Shown: positions 39,192-49,303, counted from the first letter of the stretch. The stretch: 64,000 nt of DNA from Streptomyces chattanoogensis (GCF_001294335.1 NZ_LGKG01000163.1:161182-225181); one strand, 5' to 3'. The notes: generated by a model from the sequence alone, not told the origin. Program-made: numbers and translations.

Positions 39192-41522
39192 TTGTCCACC
39201 TTGAATGAATTCAAGGAAGCTAACCACCTTTCAAGTGCACTCTATCCGAGCGGGGCTGAATTGTCAAACGTGCCGACCGAGGAATTGCAAAAGGAGCAGG
39301 AATTCATCGGCCTGCTCCACGACCGCCTCACCGAACTGCGGGACATCGCCGAGTCGACGGTGCAGAACGCCCTGCAACCTGCGGGGAACACCCATCAGGC
39401 CCGGTTGGAGCGCAATGTCCTGGTGGCCGAGCAGTCCGGCCTCCTAGCCGCCTTCAACGCCGGCGAGAACGGCCTCTGCTTCGGGCGCCTGGTATTCCGC
39501 GACGGCCGCGATCACCGCATCGGCCGTATCGGTATCCGGCGCGATGACGCGGACCGTACGCCGCTGGTCATCGACTGGCGCGCCGAAGTCGCCCGTCCGT
39601 TTTATCTCGCCACCGGGCACACCCCGATGGGCTTGCGCCGCAGACGGCACATCACCGCCGAGGGCCGGCAGGTCACCGCCCTGCACGACGAAATCCTGGA
39701 CCTCACCGACACCGCACGCACCGGCCACGAGGGATCCGACGCGGACGCCGTACTGCTGGCTTCGCTGGACGCGGCGCGCACCGGACGGATGCACGACATC
39801 GTGCAGACCATCCAGGCCGAACAGGACCGCATCATCCGCGCCCCGCACGGCGGCGTCCTCGTCGTCGAGGGCGGCCCCGGCACCGGCAAGACCGTCGTCG
39901 CGCTGCACCGCGCCGCGTACCTGCTGTACGCGCACCGCGAGCAGCTGGCCCGCCGCGCGGTGCTGATCGTCGGGCCCAACCCGGCGTTTCTCGGCTACAT
40001 CGGAGAGGTGCTGCCCTCGCTCGGCGAGACCGGTGTGCTGCTCGCCACGCCCGGCGAACTCTTCCCGGGGGTGACCGCGACCGGCACCGACACCGCCCGC
40101 GCCGCCGAGGTCAAGGGCGATGCGGCCATGGCGGCGGCCCTCGCGCGCTTCGTGACGGACCGGCAGACGCTGCCCGGTCCGGCGATCGTGCTCGACCACG
40201 ACGACGGTGAGCTGGTGCTGGACGCGGACCTGGTGGACGAGGCCCGGCGCCGCGCCCGCGAGACCCGGCTGCCGCACAACCTCGCCCGCCCCCACTTCGC
40301 GTTCCGCGTCATCGACGCGCTGACCGCCCAGCTGGCCGAACGGCTCGGCGCGGACCCGTACGGCGGTCCCAACCTCCTCGGCCCCGACGACATCGCCCAG
40401 CTCGGCAAGGCGATCGCCGCCAGCCCCGACGTGCACGCCGCCATCGAGGAGCTGTGGCCGACGCTCACCCCGCAGCAGCTGGTCGCCGACTTCCTCGCCG
40501 ACCCGGTACACCTTCCGGAGGCCGACGCGGACGCGATCCGGCGGACCGGTGACGCCCGGAACGCCTGGACCCCGGCGGACGTCCCGCTCCTCGACGAGGC
40601 GGCGGAACTGCTCGGCGAGGACGACTCGGCGGCCCGCGCCGCCGCGGAGGCCGAGCGCCAGGAGCAGATCGCCTACGCACAGGGCGTGCTCGACCTGTCG
40701 TACGGCTCCCGTACGCAGGAGTTCGAGGACCGTGACGACGAGGAGTCGGAGGTGCTGGCCGCGCACGATCTGCTCGACGCGGAGCGGCTCGCCGACCGGC
40801 ACGAGGAGGCCGATCACCGCAGCGCCGCCGAACGCGCCGCGGCCGACCGCACCTGGGCGTTCGGGCACATCATCGTGGACGAGGCGCAGGAGCTGTCCGC
40901 GATGGCCTGGCGGCTGCTGATGCGCCGCTGTCCGACCCGCTCGATGACGCTGGTCGGCGACCCGGCGCAGACCGCGGAGCCGGGCGGCTGCGGCACCTGG
41001 CGGTCGGTCCTCGAGCCCTATGTCGGCGACCGCTGGGAGCATGTCCGGCTCGGCGTCAACTACCGTACGCCGACCGAGATCATGGAGATCGCGGCGGAGG
41101 TGCCCCGGTCCGCGGACCCGTCCTTCGAGCCGCCCCGCTCGATCCGGTCGACGGGCATACGGCCCTGGGCGCGGCGCACCGACGCCGACGGCCTGGCCGG
41201 TGTGGTCGCCGAGGCCGCCGCACGGGAGACCCGCGAGGAGGGCCGCCTTGCGGTGATCGCCCCGCGCGCATGGCACCAGGCCCTGTCCGCGGCGCTCCCG
41301 GCCGCCTCCGCCGGCGCCGCGCCGGATCTGACGCGCCCGGTGGTCCTGCTCGATCCCCGGCAGGCCAAGGGGCTGGAGTTCGACGCGGTGATCGTGGTGG
41401 CGCCGGACGAGCTGGGGGCGAGCGATCTGTATGTCGCGCTCACCCGGGCGACGCAGCGGCTGGGGGTGGTGCATACGGGCCCGCTGCCGACGGGGCTGGC
41501 GGGCCTGGCCGCGGTGAACTGA
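39192..41522 (+). CDS. helR: RNA polymerase recycling motor, HelR/HelD-like
   Basis: 776-residue UvrD/HelD-like ATPase. An N-terminal coiled coil (EELQKEQEFIGLLHDRLTELRDIAEST) precedes Walker A GGPGTGKT near residue 230, a central insert, HIIVDEAQELSAMAW (Walker B) near 560, and C-terminal LDPRQAKGLEFDAVIV. The pattern fits HelR, which frees stalled RNA polymerase and can protect it from rifamycins. No DNA-helicase accessory domains. The TTG start gives MSTLNEFKEANHL; a GTG 26 codons later is possible. Confidence 0.8.
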   Translation: MSTLNEFKEANHLSSALYPSGAELSNVPTEELQKEQEFIGLLHDRLTELRDIAESTVQNALQPAGNTHQARLERNVLVAEQSGLLAAFNAGENGLCFGRLVFRDGRDHRIGRIGIRRDDADRTPLVIDWRAEVARPFYLATGHTPMGLRRRRHITAEGRQVTALHDEILDLTDTARTGHEGSDADAVLLASLDAARTGRMHDIVQTIQAEQDRIIRAPHGGVLVVEGGPGTGKTVVALHRAAYLLYAHREQLARRAVLIVGPNPAFLGYIGEVLPSLGETGVLLATPGELFPGVTATGTDTARAAEVKGDAAMAAALARFVTDRQTLPGPAIVLDHDDGELVLDADLVDEARRRARETRLPHNLARPHFAFRVIDALTAQLAERLGADPYGGPNLLGPDDIAQLGKAIAASPDVHAAIEELWPTLTPQQLVADFLADPVHLPEADADAIRRTGDARNAWTPADVPLLDEAAELLGEDDSAARAAAEAERQEQIAYAQGVLDLSYGSRTQEFEDRDDEESEVLAAHDLLDAERLADRHEEADHRSAAERAAADRTWAFGHIIVDEAQELSAMAWRLLMRRCPTRSMTLVGDPAQTAEPGGCGTWRSVLEPYVGDRWEHVRLGVNYRTPTEIMEIAAEVPRSADPSFEPPRSIRSTGIRPWARRTDADGLAGVVAEAAARETREEGRLAVIAPRAWHQALSAALPAASAGAAPDLTRPVVLLDPRQAKGLEFDAVIVVAPDELGASDLYVALTRATQRLGVVHTGPLPTGLAGLAAVN

Positions 41523-41537
41523 AGGCGGCGAGGCCGG

Positions 41538-41762
41538 TCAGGCGCAGCACCAGCACCCCGACCAGCAGGCGATCGGCGTCTCACGGACGATGTGCTGCTG
41601 GTCGGCCTCCCTGCGGCGGCGGTCCTCCTCGCGGACGCGGAGGCCGACGATGTGTGCTCCCAGGACGACGGTGAGGGCCGCGACTTCCTCGGGCTCGGCA
41701 TGGCCCCGGTCGATCCGCAGCGGCACCTCGGGAAACTCGTCCGGAGTGTCTGTGCAGGTCAC
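41538..41762 (-). CDS. Acyl-CoA carboxylase epsilon-like small protein, 74 aa
   Basis: Segment RIDRGHAEPEEVAALTVVLGA matches the short helix-strand motif of actinobacterial acyl-CoA carboxylase epsilon subunits (AccE/PccE). The rest is a basic helix (REEDRRRREADQQ) and an odd Cys-rich tail CWSGCWCCA. GTG start at 41762 with GAGG upstream. No carboxylase alpha or beta gene is nearby, unlike typical accE. It may regulate a carboxylase elsewhere, or the tail may be a metal or redox site. Confidence 0.65.
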   Translation of the reverse strand: MTCTDTPDEFPEVPLRIDRGHAEPEEVAALTVVLGAHIVGLRVREEDRRRREADQQHIVRETPIACWSGCWCCA

Positions 41763-41842
41763 AGCCTCGACGCTAGGAGCGCCCACGGACCGTGTCGCGC
41801 GGGAGATCGGTCCGCGTGGGCCATTCGGGTGAGCAACCGGTG

Positions 41843-41878
41843 GGCGGCCGGTGGCGTCTCGGGGCGCCACCGGCCGCC
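41843..41878. terminator. Terminator hairpin after lipase gene
   Basis: Perfect 14-bp inverted repeat (41843-41856 with 41865-41878), 8-base loop, 17 bp downstream of the minus-strand lipase stop (41896). Confidence 0.7.
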
Positions 41879-41895
41879 GGTGCCGGCAGTCCGGG

Positions 41896-43113
41896 TCAGC
41901 CGCAGTTGCCGCTCGTCGGCTTGTCCTCGAAGCGGTCGGCCAGCCAGTCGGCGGCCGGGGCCGCCCCCTGGATCGCGGCCTCGGCATGCTCGCCGAGCAG
42001 GACGGGGTTCCACTGGACCGTGGCGCCCCTGCCGCACCAGTCGGCCCGCAGCTGCTTTCCGAAGGCGTACGGGATCAGCAGGTCGACCGTGCCGTGGTAG
42101 AGGTACACGGGCGCGTCCGGCGTGCGGGTGCCGACGTCGGAGGCGTGCAGCTGGCGCTGCCAGTCCGGCTGGGCCAGGGGGTTCTTGACGGTGACCTCGG
42201 AGAGTCTCTTGAAGAGCCCGGCGACCACATCGACGCCCGCGCAGTTGTTCTTCATGTAGTCGACGTAGCGCCGGCCCCTGTCGTTGAGGTAGTTCTCCAG
42301 GTGCAGCTCGGGGAAGGCGGCGTTCTGGCCGGTGGCGGCCATCAGGATCAGCCCGGCGCCGACGTTGCCGTCGTGGTGCTCGGCGAGCCTGAGCAGATCG
42401 GACGGTACGCCGCCGGCTGCGGTGCCCTTGACCCGAAGTTCGGGAGCGTAGGACCGGTGCAGTTCGGCGGCCCAGCCGCCGGCCTGGCCGCCCTGCGAGT
42501 AGCCCATGATGCCGATGGGTGACTTCCGGGTGACGCCGGCCGCGGCCGCTTCGGGCAGCCGCAGGGCGGCGCGGGCGGCGTCGAGGACGGCCTGGCCCTC
42601 GGCGCGTCCCACGGTGTAGGTGTGGTCGCCCGGGGTGCCGAGGCCCTCGTAGTCGGTGACGGCGACCGCCCAGCCGCGGTTGATGAGCCGCTGGATGAGG
42701 GCGGCCTCCACGGTGGTGCCCTTGGGGAAGCCGGCCGAGGGGGCGCAGGAGTCGGCGAGCCCGACGGTGCCGAGGGCGTAGCTGATGAGCGGGCGGGGGC
42801 CCTCCTTTCCGTCCTTGGGGACGATGACCGTCCCGGAGACGGTGTTGGGGGCGCCCTTGGCGGTGGTGGAGCGGTAGGTGATGTGCCAGGCCTGGGTGTT
42901 GGTGGGCTGACCCGGCGTCGGGTGGAAGGAGCTGGGGGACGACGAGACGATGTCGCCGGGTCTGCCGGCCGACCGACTGCCAGCTGCCGACGTGCTGCCG
43001 ACTGCCGACTGACTGCCGACTGCCGATCGGCTGCCGGTTTCCTGGCCGCCGGTGAGGCCTGGCGTCAGGGACAGGGCAGCGACGGCGGTGAGTGCTGTGG
43101 CGCGTAGGTGCAT
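41896..43113 (-). CDS. Secreted lipase, LIP family
   Basis: 405 residues. Signal peptide (MHLRATALTAVAALSLTPGL) is followed by a low-complexity Ser/Gly/Ala linker with repeated SAVGS units (about 25-55). Then comes an alpha/beta-hydrolase domain with GYSQGG nucleophile Ser (near 200) and a late YHGTVDLLIP strand with the catalytic Asp. The layout matches secretory lipases (PF03583). It probably hydrolyses extracellular lipids. It ends at a clear terminator. Confidence 0.85.
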   Translation of the reverse strand: MHLRATALTAVAALSLTPGLTGGQETGSRSAVGSQSAVGSTSAAGSRSAGRPGDIVSSSPSSFHPTPGQPTNTQAWHITYRSTTAKGAPNTVSGTVIVPKDGKEGPRPLISYALGTVGLADSCAPSAGFPKGTTVEAALIQRLINRGWAVAVTDYEGLGTPGDHTYTVGRAEGQAVLDAARAALRLPEAAAAGVTRKSPIGIMGYSQGGQAGGWAAELHRSYAPELRVKGTAAGGVPSDLLRLAEHHDGNVGAGLILMAATGQNAAFPELHLENYLNDRGRRYVDYMKNNCAGVDVVAGLFKRLSEVTVKNPLAQPDWQRQLHASDVGTRTPDAPVYLYHGTVDLLIPYAFGKQLRADWCGRGATVQWNPVLLGEHAEAAIQGAAPAADWLADRFEDKPTSGNCG

Positions 43114-43610
43114 GCGGCTCTCCCAACTGACTCGGGTGCCAGGATGGTTGGGGCGACCGTAGTGACTCGCCGGTAAGGAAGGCGCTGACCGCGACGCTCA
43201 GCTTTGTTGACCCGTTGTCCCATGGCAAAAGGGTTGCTCCATGTGGCGGAGGGGGTGCCGCATGGCGGATCCTGTTCCCTCACGAGGGGTTCAGTGACCC
43301 AGTGCGCGTCCCAGCCGGCCGCGGTGTGCTGGGCGCCGAAGTGCACGGGCAGCGGCCAGTAGCGGCGGGATCCGGACGGCTGGGGCAGCGGCACGGCGTC
43401 GATGCCGTGCCGTTCGTCGCCGCTCAGCGCGGCCCGTACATGGTGCATCGGATCGTCGCGCGGCTCACACTCATGGCCCGCACGGTAGCCGTGAGCGACG
43501 AGGTCAGCGGTCGCGACGGTGCTCCGAGGGCGGCGGTGGCGGCGCGCCGTGGGAAGGAGGCCGGGGCGCCGTACGCGGCGGAGTCGGCACCCCGGCCTCC
43601 TGGTGTGGCC
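43114..43610. other. 497-bp intergenic region between hypE and lipase
   Basis: The left 100 bp should hold the lipase promoter. A minus-strand frame of 127 codons (43065-43448) exists, beginning MHHVRAALSGDERHG and running into the lipase signal peptide. It has no ribosome binding site and I do not recognise the product, so I treat it as non-coding or a decayed gene. Confidence 0.4.
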
Positions 43611-44681
43611 TCAGCAGATCCGCGGCAGTTGTTCGCCGACCGGCAGATCCACCACGCGCGTACCGCCGAGCGAGGTGTGGGCGACCACCATTCCGGGGTG
43701 TGCCTCGACGGCCTCGCCGATGACCGCGGCGCCGGCGCCCAGGGGGTGGGTGCGCATCGCGTCCAGTACGGCGTCGGCGTGTTGCCGCGGGACGAACGCC
43801 ACCAGCTTGCCCTCGTTGGCGACGTACATCGGGTCGAGGCCGAGGACGGCGCAGGCGTTGGCGACGGTGGGCGGGACGGGGACGGCGCGTTCCTGGAGGG
43901 CGATGCCGGTGCCGGAGGCGGTGGCGATCTCGTTGAGGGCGGCGGCGAGGCCGCCCCGGGTGGGGTCGCGCAGGGCGTGCAGGTCCGGGGTGACGGCGAG
44001 CATCGTCTCGACCAGGCCGCCGAGGGCCGCGCTGTCGCTCTCGATCTCGACGCCGAATTCCAGGCCTTCGCGGACGCTCATGATGGCCACGCCGTGGACG
44101 CCGATGTCGCCGCTGACGATGACCACGTCGCCCGGTACGACGCGCTGGGGGCGCAGGTCGACACCGGCCGGGATCAGGCCGATGCCTGCGGTGTTGAGGT
44201 AGATGCCGTCGCCGTGGCCCGTTTCGACGACCTTGGTGTCGCCGGTGGCGATCTCGACGCGGGCGGTGCGCGCCGCCGCGCCCATGGCCTCGGCGACGCG
44301 GGCGACCACCGGCATGTCGATGCCCTCCTCCAGGATGAACCCGCAGGAGAGATAGGCGGCCCGTGCGCCGCTCATGGCGAGGTCGTTGACGGTGCCGTTG
44401 ACGGCGAGGTCGCCGATGCTGCCGCCGGGGAAGAAGAGCGGGCGGACGACGTAGGAGTCGGTGGAGAAGGCGAGGCGTACGCCGCCGAGGGTGACGGCGG
44501 CGGAGTCGCCGAGCTGGGCGAGGTGGTCGCCGCCGAAGGCGGGGGCGAAGATCTGCTGGACGAGTTCGGCGGAGAGGGCGCCGCCTCCGCCGTGTCCCAT
44601 GACGATGCGGGGCTGGTCGCGCAGCGGGGCCGGGCAGGTCCAGCCGGAGAGGTCCAGGGCGGGCGGGGAGGTGTCAGGCAA
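43611..44681 (-). CDS. hypE: Hydrogenase maturation protein HypE
   Basis: 356 residues, an AIR-synthase-like ATPase that makes the nickel-site cyanide ligand from carbamoyl on its C-terminal Cys. ATP-binding motifs include [14 protein letters not shown] and [12 protein letters not shown]; the protein ends in PRIC, giving the required terminal Cys. I place the start at TTG 44681 ([11 protein letters not shown]), which overlaps hypD by 8 bases; upstream in-frame codons lie inside hypD. Last gene of the hyp operon. Confidence 0.92.
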   Translation of the reverse strand: MPDTSPPALDLSGWTCPAPLRDQPRIVMGHGGGGALSAELVQQIFAPAFGGDHLAQLGDSAAVTLGGVRLAFSTDSYVVRPLFFPGGSIGDLAVNGTVNDLAMSGARAAYLSCGFILEEGIDMPVVARVAEAMGAAARTARVEIATGDTKVVETGHGDGIYLNTAGIGLIPAGVDLRPQRVVPGDVVIVSGDIGVHGVAIMSVREGLEFGVEIESDSAALGGLVETMLAVTPDLHALRDPTRGGLAAALNEIATASGTGIALQERAVPVPPTVANACAVLGLDPMYVANEGKLVAFVPRQHADAVLDAMRTHPLGAGAAVIGEAVEAHPGMVVAHTSLGGTRVVDLPVGEQLPRIC

Positions 44682-45798
44682 CGGGGCTCGTCTCCAGCTT
44701 CGTGGGTGTGGCGCCGAGTCGGCGGTAGAGGTAGTAGGCGGCGCAGGCTCCTTCGCTGGAGACCATGGTGGCGCCGAGCGGGGTGCGCGGGGTGCAGGTG
44801 GTGCCGAACGCCTCGCATTCATGGGGTTTGATCAGGCCCTGGAGGACTTCGCCGCTGCGGCAGGCGGCGGGTTCGCGGGTGGCGATGTCGCCGACCGCGA
44901 AGCGGTGTTCGGCGTCGTAGTCGCGGTAGCGGGGGGACAGCCGCCAGCCGCTGGCGGGGATGGTGCCGATGCCGCGCCAGGCGCGGTCGGTGACCTCGAA
45001 GACGTCGTCGAGCATGGCCTGGGCGGCCGGGTTGCCCTCGGTGCGCACGGCGCGCGGGTAGGCGTTCTCGACGGTGTGTTCGCCGCGCTCCAGCTGGCGG
45101 ACGGTGCGGCGGATGCCCTCGAGGATGTCCAGCGGTTCGAAGCCGGTGACGACGATGGGCACCCGGAAGCGTTCGGCCAGGTCCGGGTATTCGCCCATGC
45201 CCATCACGCTGCACACGTGCCCGGCGGCCAGGAAGGCCTGTACCCGGCAGCTCGGCGAGGTCATGATCGCCTCGATCGCGGGCGGGACGCGGACGTGCGA
45301 GACCAGCAGGCTGAAGTTGGGGATCCGGTGCTTGCGGGCCTGGTAGACGGTCATGGCGTTGGGCGGGGCAGTGGTTTCGAAGCCGATGCCGAAGAACACC
45401 ACCTCGCGGTCCGGGTTCTGGCGGGCGAGCTTGAGCGCGTCGAGCGGGGAGTAGACGACCCGTACGTCGCCGCCCTCGCTGCGCACCCGGAACAGGTCGC
45501 GGTCGGTTCCGGGGACCCGCAGCATGTCCCCGAAGGAGCAGAAGATGACCTCGGGGCGGGCGGCGATGTCCAGGGCCTTGTCGATGACTTCGAGCGGGGT
45601 CACACAGACCGGGCAGCCGGGGCCGTGGATCAACTCGACGTCGTCCGGGAGGAGTTGGTCGATGCCGTGCCGGATGATGGTGTGGGTCTGGCCGCCGCAG
45701 ACCTCCATCAGGGCCCAGGGGCGGGTCACCGTGGCGCGGATGTCGTCGAGCAGCCGCCGGGCCAGTGCGGGGTCCTGGAACTCGTCGAGGTACTTCAC
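44674..45798 (-). CDS. hypD: Hydrogenase maturation protein HypD
   Basis: 374 residues. Motifs: [28 protein letters not shown], and the C-terminal iron-sulfur cysteines in [26 protein letters not shown]. HypD holds a 4Fe-4S cluster and, with HypC, assembles the Fe(CN)2CO unit. ATGA overlap with hypC ensures coupled synthesis. Confidence 0.95.
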   Translation of the reverse strand: MKYLDEFQDPALARRLLDDIRATVTRPWALMEVCGGQTHTIIRHGIDQLLPDDVELIHGPGCPVCVTPLEVIDKALDIAARPEVIFCSFGDMLRVPGTDRDLFRVRSEGGDVRVVYSPLDALKLARQNPDREVVFFGIGFETTAPPNAMTVYQARKHRIPNFSLLVSHVRVPPAIEAIMTSPSCRVQAFLAAGHVCSVMGMGEYPDLAERFRVPIVVTGFEPLDILEGIRRTVRQLERGEHTVENAYPRAVRTEGNPAAQAMLDDVFEVTDRAWRGIGTIPASGWRLSPRYRDYDAEHRFAVGDIATREPAACRSGEVLQGLIKPHECEAFGTTCTPRTPLGATMVSSEGACAAYYLYRRLGATPTKLETSPVA

Positions 45799-46118
45799 TG
45801 CTGCGCCTCCCGCGCTCGGTCACTCAGGGCGGGCCCCGGCAGGACGCCCGCCTCGGTGGCGGCGGCCTCCCAGGGATCGCCGAACTCCTCCTGCAGCAGC
45901 CCGAGTTCCTCGAAGAGGGCGAGCGTCTGCCGGGCCGATTCCTCGTCCAGGCGCTGGAGCGCGAATCCCACATGGACGATGGCGTACTCGCCGACCGCGA
46001 GGTCCGGTACGTATTCCAGGCACACCTCCTTGACCACGCCGCCGAAGTCGACGGTGGCCATCCGGGTGCCGTCCCGTTCCTCGATGTCCACCACCTTGCC
46101 GGGTACCGCCAGGCACAT
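45795..46118 (-). CDS. hypC: Hydrogenase maturation chaperone HypC
   Basis: 107 residues. [14 protein letters not shown] has the essential N-terminal Cys2, followed by the beta-barrel segment [16 protein letters not shown] and [20 protein letters not shown] precedes ATG 46118. It has about 25 residues more than most HypC proteins at the C-terminus. It carries the iron-ligand complex from HypD to the HhyL precursor. Confidence 0.93.
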   Translation of the reverse strand: MCLAVPGKVVDIEERDGTRMATVDFGGVVKEVCLEYVPDLAVGEYAIVHVGFALQRLDEESARQTLALFEELGLLQEEFGDPWEAAATEAGVLPGPALSDRAREAQQ

Positions 46119-46180
46119 GGGTCTCTCCTCGTCGTGCTTGTCGTTCTCGTTCGTGGGTGCGGTGCCGGGTACAGCCCGCC

Positions 46181-48538
46181 TCATCGGGGTCCGTCCGCCA
46201 CGCGCGCCGCCACGACGAGCTGGCCGAGGGCCAGTCCCCCGTCGTTGGGCGGGACGCGGCGGTGGCGCAGGACGGTGAGGCCGTCCTGGCGCAGCAGCCG
46301 GGCGGTGGTGCCGGCCAGCAGGGTGTTGGCGAAGACGCCGCCGGTCAGGGCGACGGTCTCCAGGCCCGTACGCGCACGGGCCAGGGCGCAGCAGCGGCGG
46401 ACGAGCGCGGCGACGGCGGTGTGGAAGCGGGCCGCGATCAGCGCGGGTGCGGTGTCCGCGCGGAGGTCGTCGACGATGGCGGCGAGTACGGGGGCGGGGT
46501 CGGCGGTGGCGGGTGCCGCGGGGTCGGCGGCGTCGAGGGCGAAGGCGTAGCCGGGGCCGTGGTCGTCCCCGGCGGTCAGCGCCGCCGCCTCGAGCTCGAC
46601 GGCGGCCTGGGCCTCGTATCCGGCGTGGTGGCACACGCCCGCCAGCGAGGAGACCGCGTCGAAGAGCCGGCCCATGCTGGAGGTGGGGACGCAGTGGAGG
46701 CCGCGCTGGAGCTGCCGCTCCAGCAGCCGTCGTTCGTCCGGCGGGCAGGCCGCCACCGGGGGCAGGTCCGGGGACGGGTCGATGCCGGCGGCGCGCAGGT
46801 GGGCGAGCGCCATCCGGTACGGGCGCCGGACGGTGGCGTCGCCGCCGGGCAGGGGGACGTAGCTCAGCCGTGCGAAGCGCCGGTACCCGGCGTAGTCGGC
46901 GAGCAGGATCTCGCCGCCCCAGACCGCCCCGTCGTCGCCGTACCCGGTGCCGTCGAAGGCGACGCCGATGACCGGCCGGCGGCCGTCGAGGCCGTGTTCG
47001 GCCATGGCGGACGCGATATGGGCGTGGTGATGCTGGACGTGCACCACCTCCCGTGCACCTGCGTGGCGTTGGGCCCACTGGGTGGAGCGGTAGCCGGGGT
47101 GCCGGTCGGCGGCGAGGAGGCGGGGCCGTACTCCGGTGACCGTCCCGAGGTGGTCGGCGGCCCGGTGGAAGGCCTGCTGCGTCGCCAGGTCGTCCATGTC
47201 GCCGATGTGCGCGGACAGCCAGGCCCGCCGCCCCTCCCCCAGGCACAGCACGTTCTTGAGGTCGCCGCCGGCCGCGAGGGCGGGCCGTACGGGCACCGGG
47301 AGCGTGACCGGCAGCGGCGCGTAGCCGCGGGAGCGCCGTACGAACAGGGGCTGCCCGTCGCAGATGCGGACCACCGAGTCGTCGCACGGGACCTGGATGG
47401 GGCGGTCGTGGGCGAGCCAGGCGTCGGCAAGGTGCGCCAGGCGCCGCAGGGCCTCGTCGTCATCGGTGACGATCGGCTCGCCCGCGACATTGCCGCTGGT
47501 CATCACCAGCAGCCGGGGCCCGGGAGGATCGCCGGGGAGGCCGAGGAGCAGGTGGTGGAGGGGGGTGTACGGGAGCATCACGCCGAGGTCGGGGCTGCCC
47601 GGGGCGACGGCGGGGGACAGCCCCGGCACCGGGTCGGGGGTGCGGCGGCGCAGCAGGACGATGGGCCGTACGGGGCCGGTGAGCAGGGCGCGTTCCTCGG
47701 CGGAGATGTGTACCAGGGTGTCGAGGTCCGTCAGTTGACGGGCCATCAGGGCGAAGGGTTTGTCGCCGCGGTTCTTGCGGCGGCGGAGAAGGGTGACGGC
47801 GTCGTCGTTGGCCGCGTCGCAGACGAGGTGGTAGCCGCCGAGTCCCTTGACGGCCACGATCGCGCCGTCGGTGAGGAGCCGGCGGGCGCCGGCCAGGGGG
47901 TCGCCGCCGGGGCTTCCGGGCTGCGCGCCGGTCAGGCGCAGCCGGGGGCCGCAGTCGTGGCAGGCGAGGGGCTGGGCGTGGAACCGGCGGTCGGTCGGAT
48001 CGGCGTATTCCCGTGCGCAGCGGGGGCACATGGGGAAGCGGGCCATGGTCGTCTTCGCACGGTCGTAGGGCAGTGCGGTGACGATGGTGAAGCGGGGGCC
48101 GCAGTGCGTGCAGGTGAGGAAGGGGTGGCGGTAGCGGCGGTCGGCCGGGTCCCGCAGTTCGGCGAGGCAGGCCGCACAGGTGGCGGTGTCCGGGGAGACC
48201 AGGGTGCGGGAGGGGCCGTCGGCGCGGGAGGGGAGGATGGCGAACCCGGTGCCCCCGGTGGCGGCGATGTCCTCGCCGTGGACGGCCTCCACGACGGCCA
48301 GCGGCGGTGCGTCACCGCCGATCCGCACCCCGAAGCGCGCGACCGCGGCCGGCGGGCCCTCGACCTCGGCGACGACGCCGTCGGCGGTGTTGGTCACCTG
48401 CCCGGTCAGGCCCAGCTCGGTGGCGAGGGTGTGGACGAACGGCCGGAAGCCCACGCCCTGGACGACTCCGTGCACGGTGATCCGGCGGCGTACGGCGGCC
48501 GTCGCGGGGGCGGCGGATTCGGCCTGCCGTACCGTCAT
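46181..48538 (-). CDS. hypF: Carbamoyltransferase HypF
   Basis: 785 residues. Acylphosphatase domain (VHGVVQGVGFRPFVH), two zinc fingers (CAACLAEL...CTHCGPR; CPRCAREY...CHDCGPR), a YrdC-like domain and a Kae1-like C-terminal domain with HHHAHIASAMAEHG. It makes carbamoyl-adenylate and passes the carbamoyl group to HypE. ATG 48538 overlaps the hypB stop (ATGA). The frame stays open upstream inside hypB, but the overlap and domain start fix the beginning. Confidence 0.95.
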   Translation of the reverse strand: MTVRQAESAAPATAAVRRRITVHGVVQGVGFRPFVHTLATELGLTGQVTNTADGVVAEVEGPPAAVARFGVRIGGDAPPLAVVEAVHGEDIAATGGTGFAILPSRADGPSRTLVSPDTATCAACLAELRDPADRRYRHPFLTCTHCGPRFTIVTALPYDRAKTTMARFPMCPRCAREYADPTDRRFHAQPLACHDCGPRLRLTGAQPGSPGGDPLAGARRLLTDGAIVAVKGLGGYHLVCDAANDDAVTLLRRRKNRGDKPFALMARQLTDLDTLVHISAEERALLTGPVRPIVLLRRRTPDPVPGLSPAVAPGSPDLGVMLPYTPLHHLLLGLPGDPPGPRLLVMTSGNVAGEPIVTDDDEALRRLAHLADAWLAHDRPIQVPCDDSVVRICDGQPLFVRRSRGYAPLPVTLPVPVRPALAAGGDLKNVLCLGEGRRAWLSAHIGDMDDLATQQAFHRAADHLGTVTGVRPRLLAADRHPGYRSTQWAQRHAGAREVVHVQHHHAHIASAMAEHGLDGRRPVIGVAFDGTGYGDDGAVWGGEILLADYAGYRRFARLSYVPLPGGDATVRRPYRMALAHLRAAGIDPSPDLPPVAACPPDERRLLERQLQRGLHCVPTSSMGRLFDAVSSLAGVCHHAGYEAQAAVELEAAALTAGDDHGPGYAFALDAADPAAPATADPAPVLAAIVDDLRADTAPALIAARFHTAVAALVRRCCALARARTGLETVALTGGVFANTLLAGTTARLLRQDGLTVLRHRRVPPNDGGLALGQLVVAARVADGPR

Positions 48539-49299
48539 GAGCCGCTCTTGGCCAGGGAGTCGGTGACGGAGGCGGGGTCCACCACGGAGGCGGGCTCGTG
48601 GTGAGGGTGGTGCTGCCGGGCCATCACCGGGGTGTGCACCGGTGCGCCGTCGCGCGCCGCCAGCGCCCGGTCGAGCAGGGCGCCGTCGCCCTCGCCGCGC
48701 CGGGCCGAGGTGCACACGATCTCCACGCCGGGGTTGATCCGCTCGACATTGGCGCGGAACGCCGCCTCGTCGAAGCCGACGGCCTCGGCGATATCGGACT
48801 TGGTCACCACGACCAGATGGGCGAGCCCGAAGGCGGTCGGGTACTTGAGCGGTTTGTCCTCGCCCTCGGTCACCGACGCCAGGGCGACCCGGAGGGTCTC
48901 CCCCAGGTCGTAGGAGGCCGGGCAGACCAGGTTCCCGACGTTCTCGATGAACAGCAGCCGGGTGTCCGGCGGGAGCCAGCCGTCCAGATGGCCGCCCAGC
49001 ATGCCGGCCTCCAGGTGGCACAGGCCGTCGGTGAGCACCTGTTTGACCGGCACACCGGACCGGGCCAGCCGCCGTGCGTCGTTCTCGGTGGCCAGGTCGG
49101 CGGTGAGGGCCGCCACCGGGACGCCGCGGTGCCGGGCGAGGGTCAGTTCGCGCTCCAGCAGGGCGGTCTTGCCGCTGCCGGGGCTGGAGAGCAGGTTGAC
49201 GACCGCGGTGCCCCGGGCGGCCAGGTCCTCGCGCAGTGCGCGGGCGCAGGCGTCGTTCTTGGCGAGGACGGCCTGCTGCAGGTCGACGACACGGCACAT
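48535..49299 (-). CDS. hypB: Nickel-insertion GTPase HypB
   Basis: 254 residues. P-loop SSPGSGKTALLE, GVP-VAALTADLATENDA, FIENVGNLVCPASYD, and VVTKSDIAE. It inserts nickel into HhyL with HypA. There is no N-terminal His-rich region; instead the C-terminus has RQHHPHHEP near 232, a possible nickel-storage site. Lies 4 bp after hypA and overlaps hypF. Confidence 0.95.
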   Translation of the reverse strand: MCRVVDLQQAVLAKNDACARALREDLAARGTAVVNLLSSPGSGKTALLERELTLARHRGVPVAALTADLATENDARRLARSGVPVKQVLTDGLCHLEAGMLGGHLDGWLPPDTRLLFIENVGNLVCPASYDLGETLRVALASVTEGEDKPLKYPTAFGLAHLVVVTKSDIAEAVGFDEAAFRANVERINPGVEIVCTSARRGEGDGALLDRALAARDGAPVHTPVMARQHHPHHEPASVVDPASVTDSLAKSGS

Positions 49300-49303
49300 G
49301 GTT

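Noticed and set aside
43065..43448. 127-codon frame upstream of the lipase
   Set aside because: Overlaps the lipase signal peptide, lacks a ribosome binding site and has no recognisable domain; may be debris.
46157..48604. 815-codon open frame opposite hypF
   Set aside because: hypF has all its domains; the opposite frame is a shadow.
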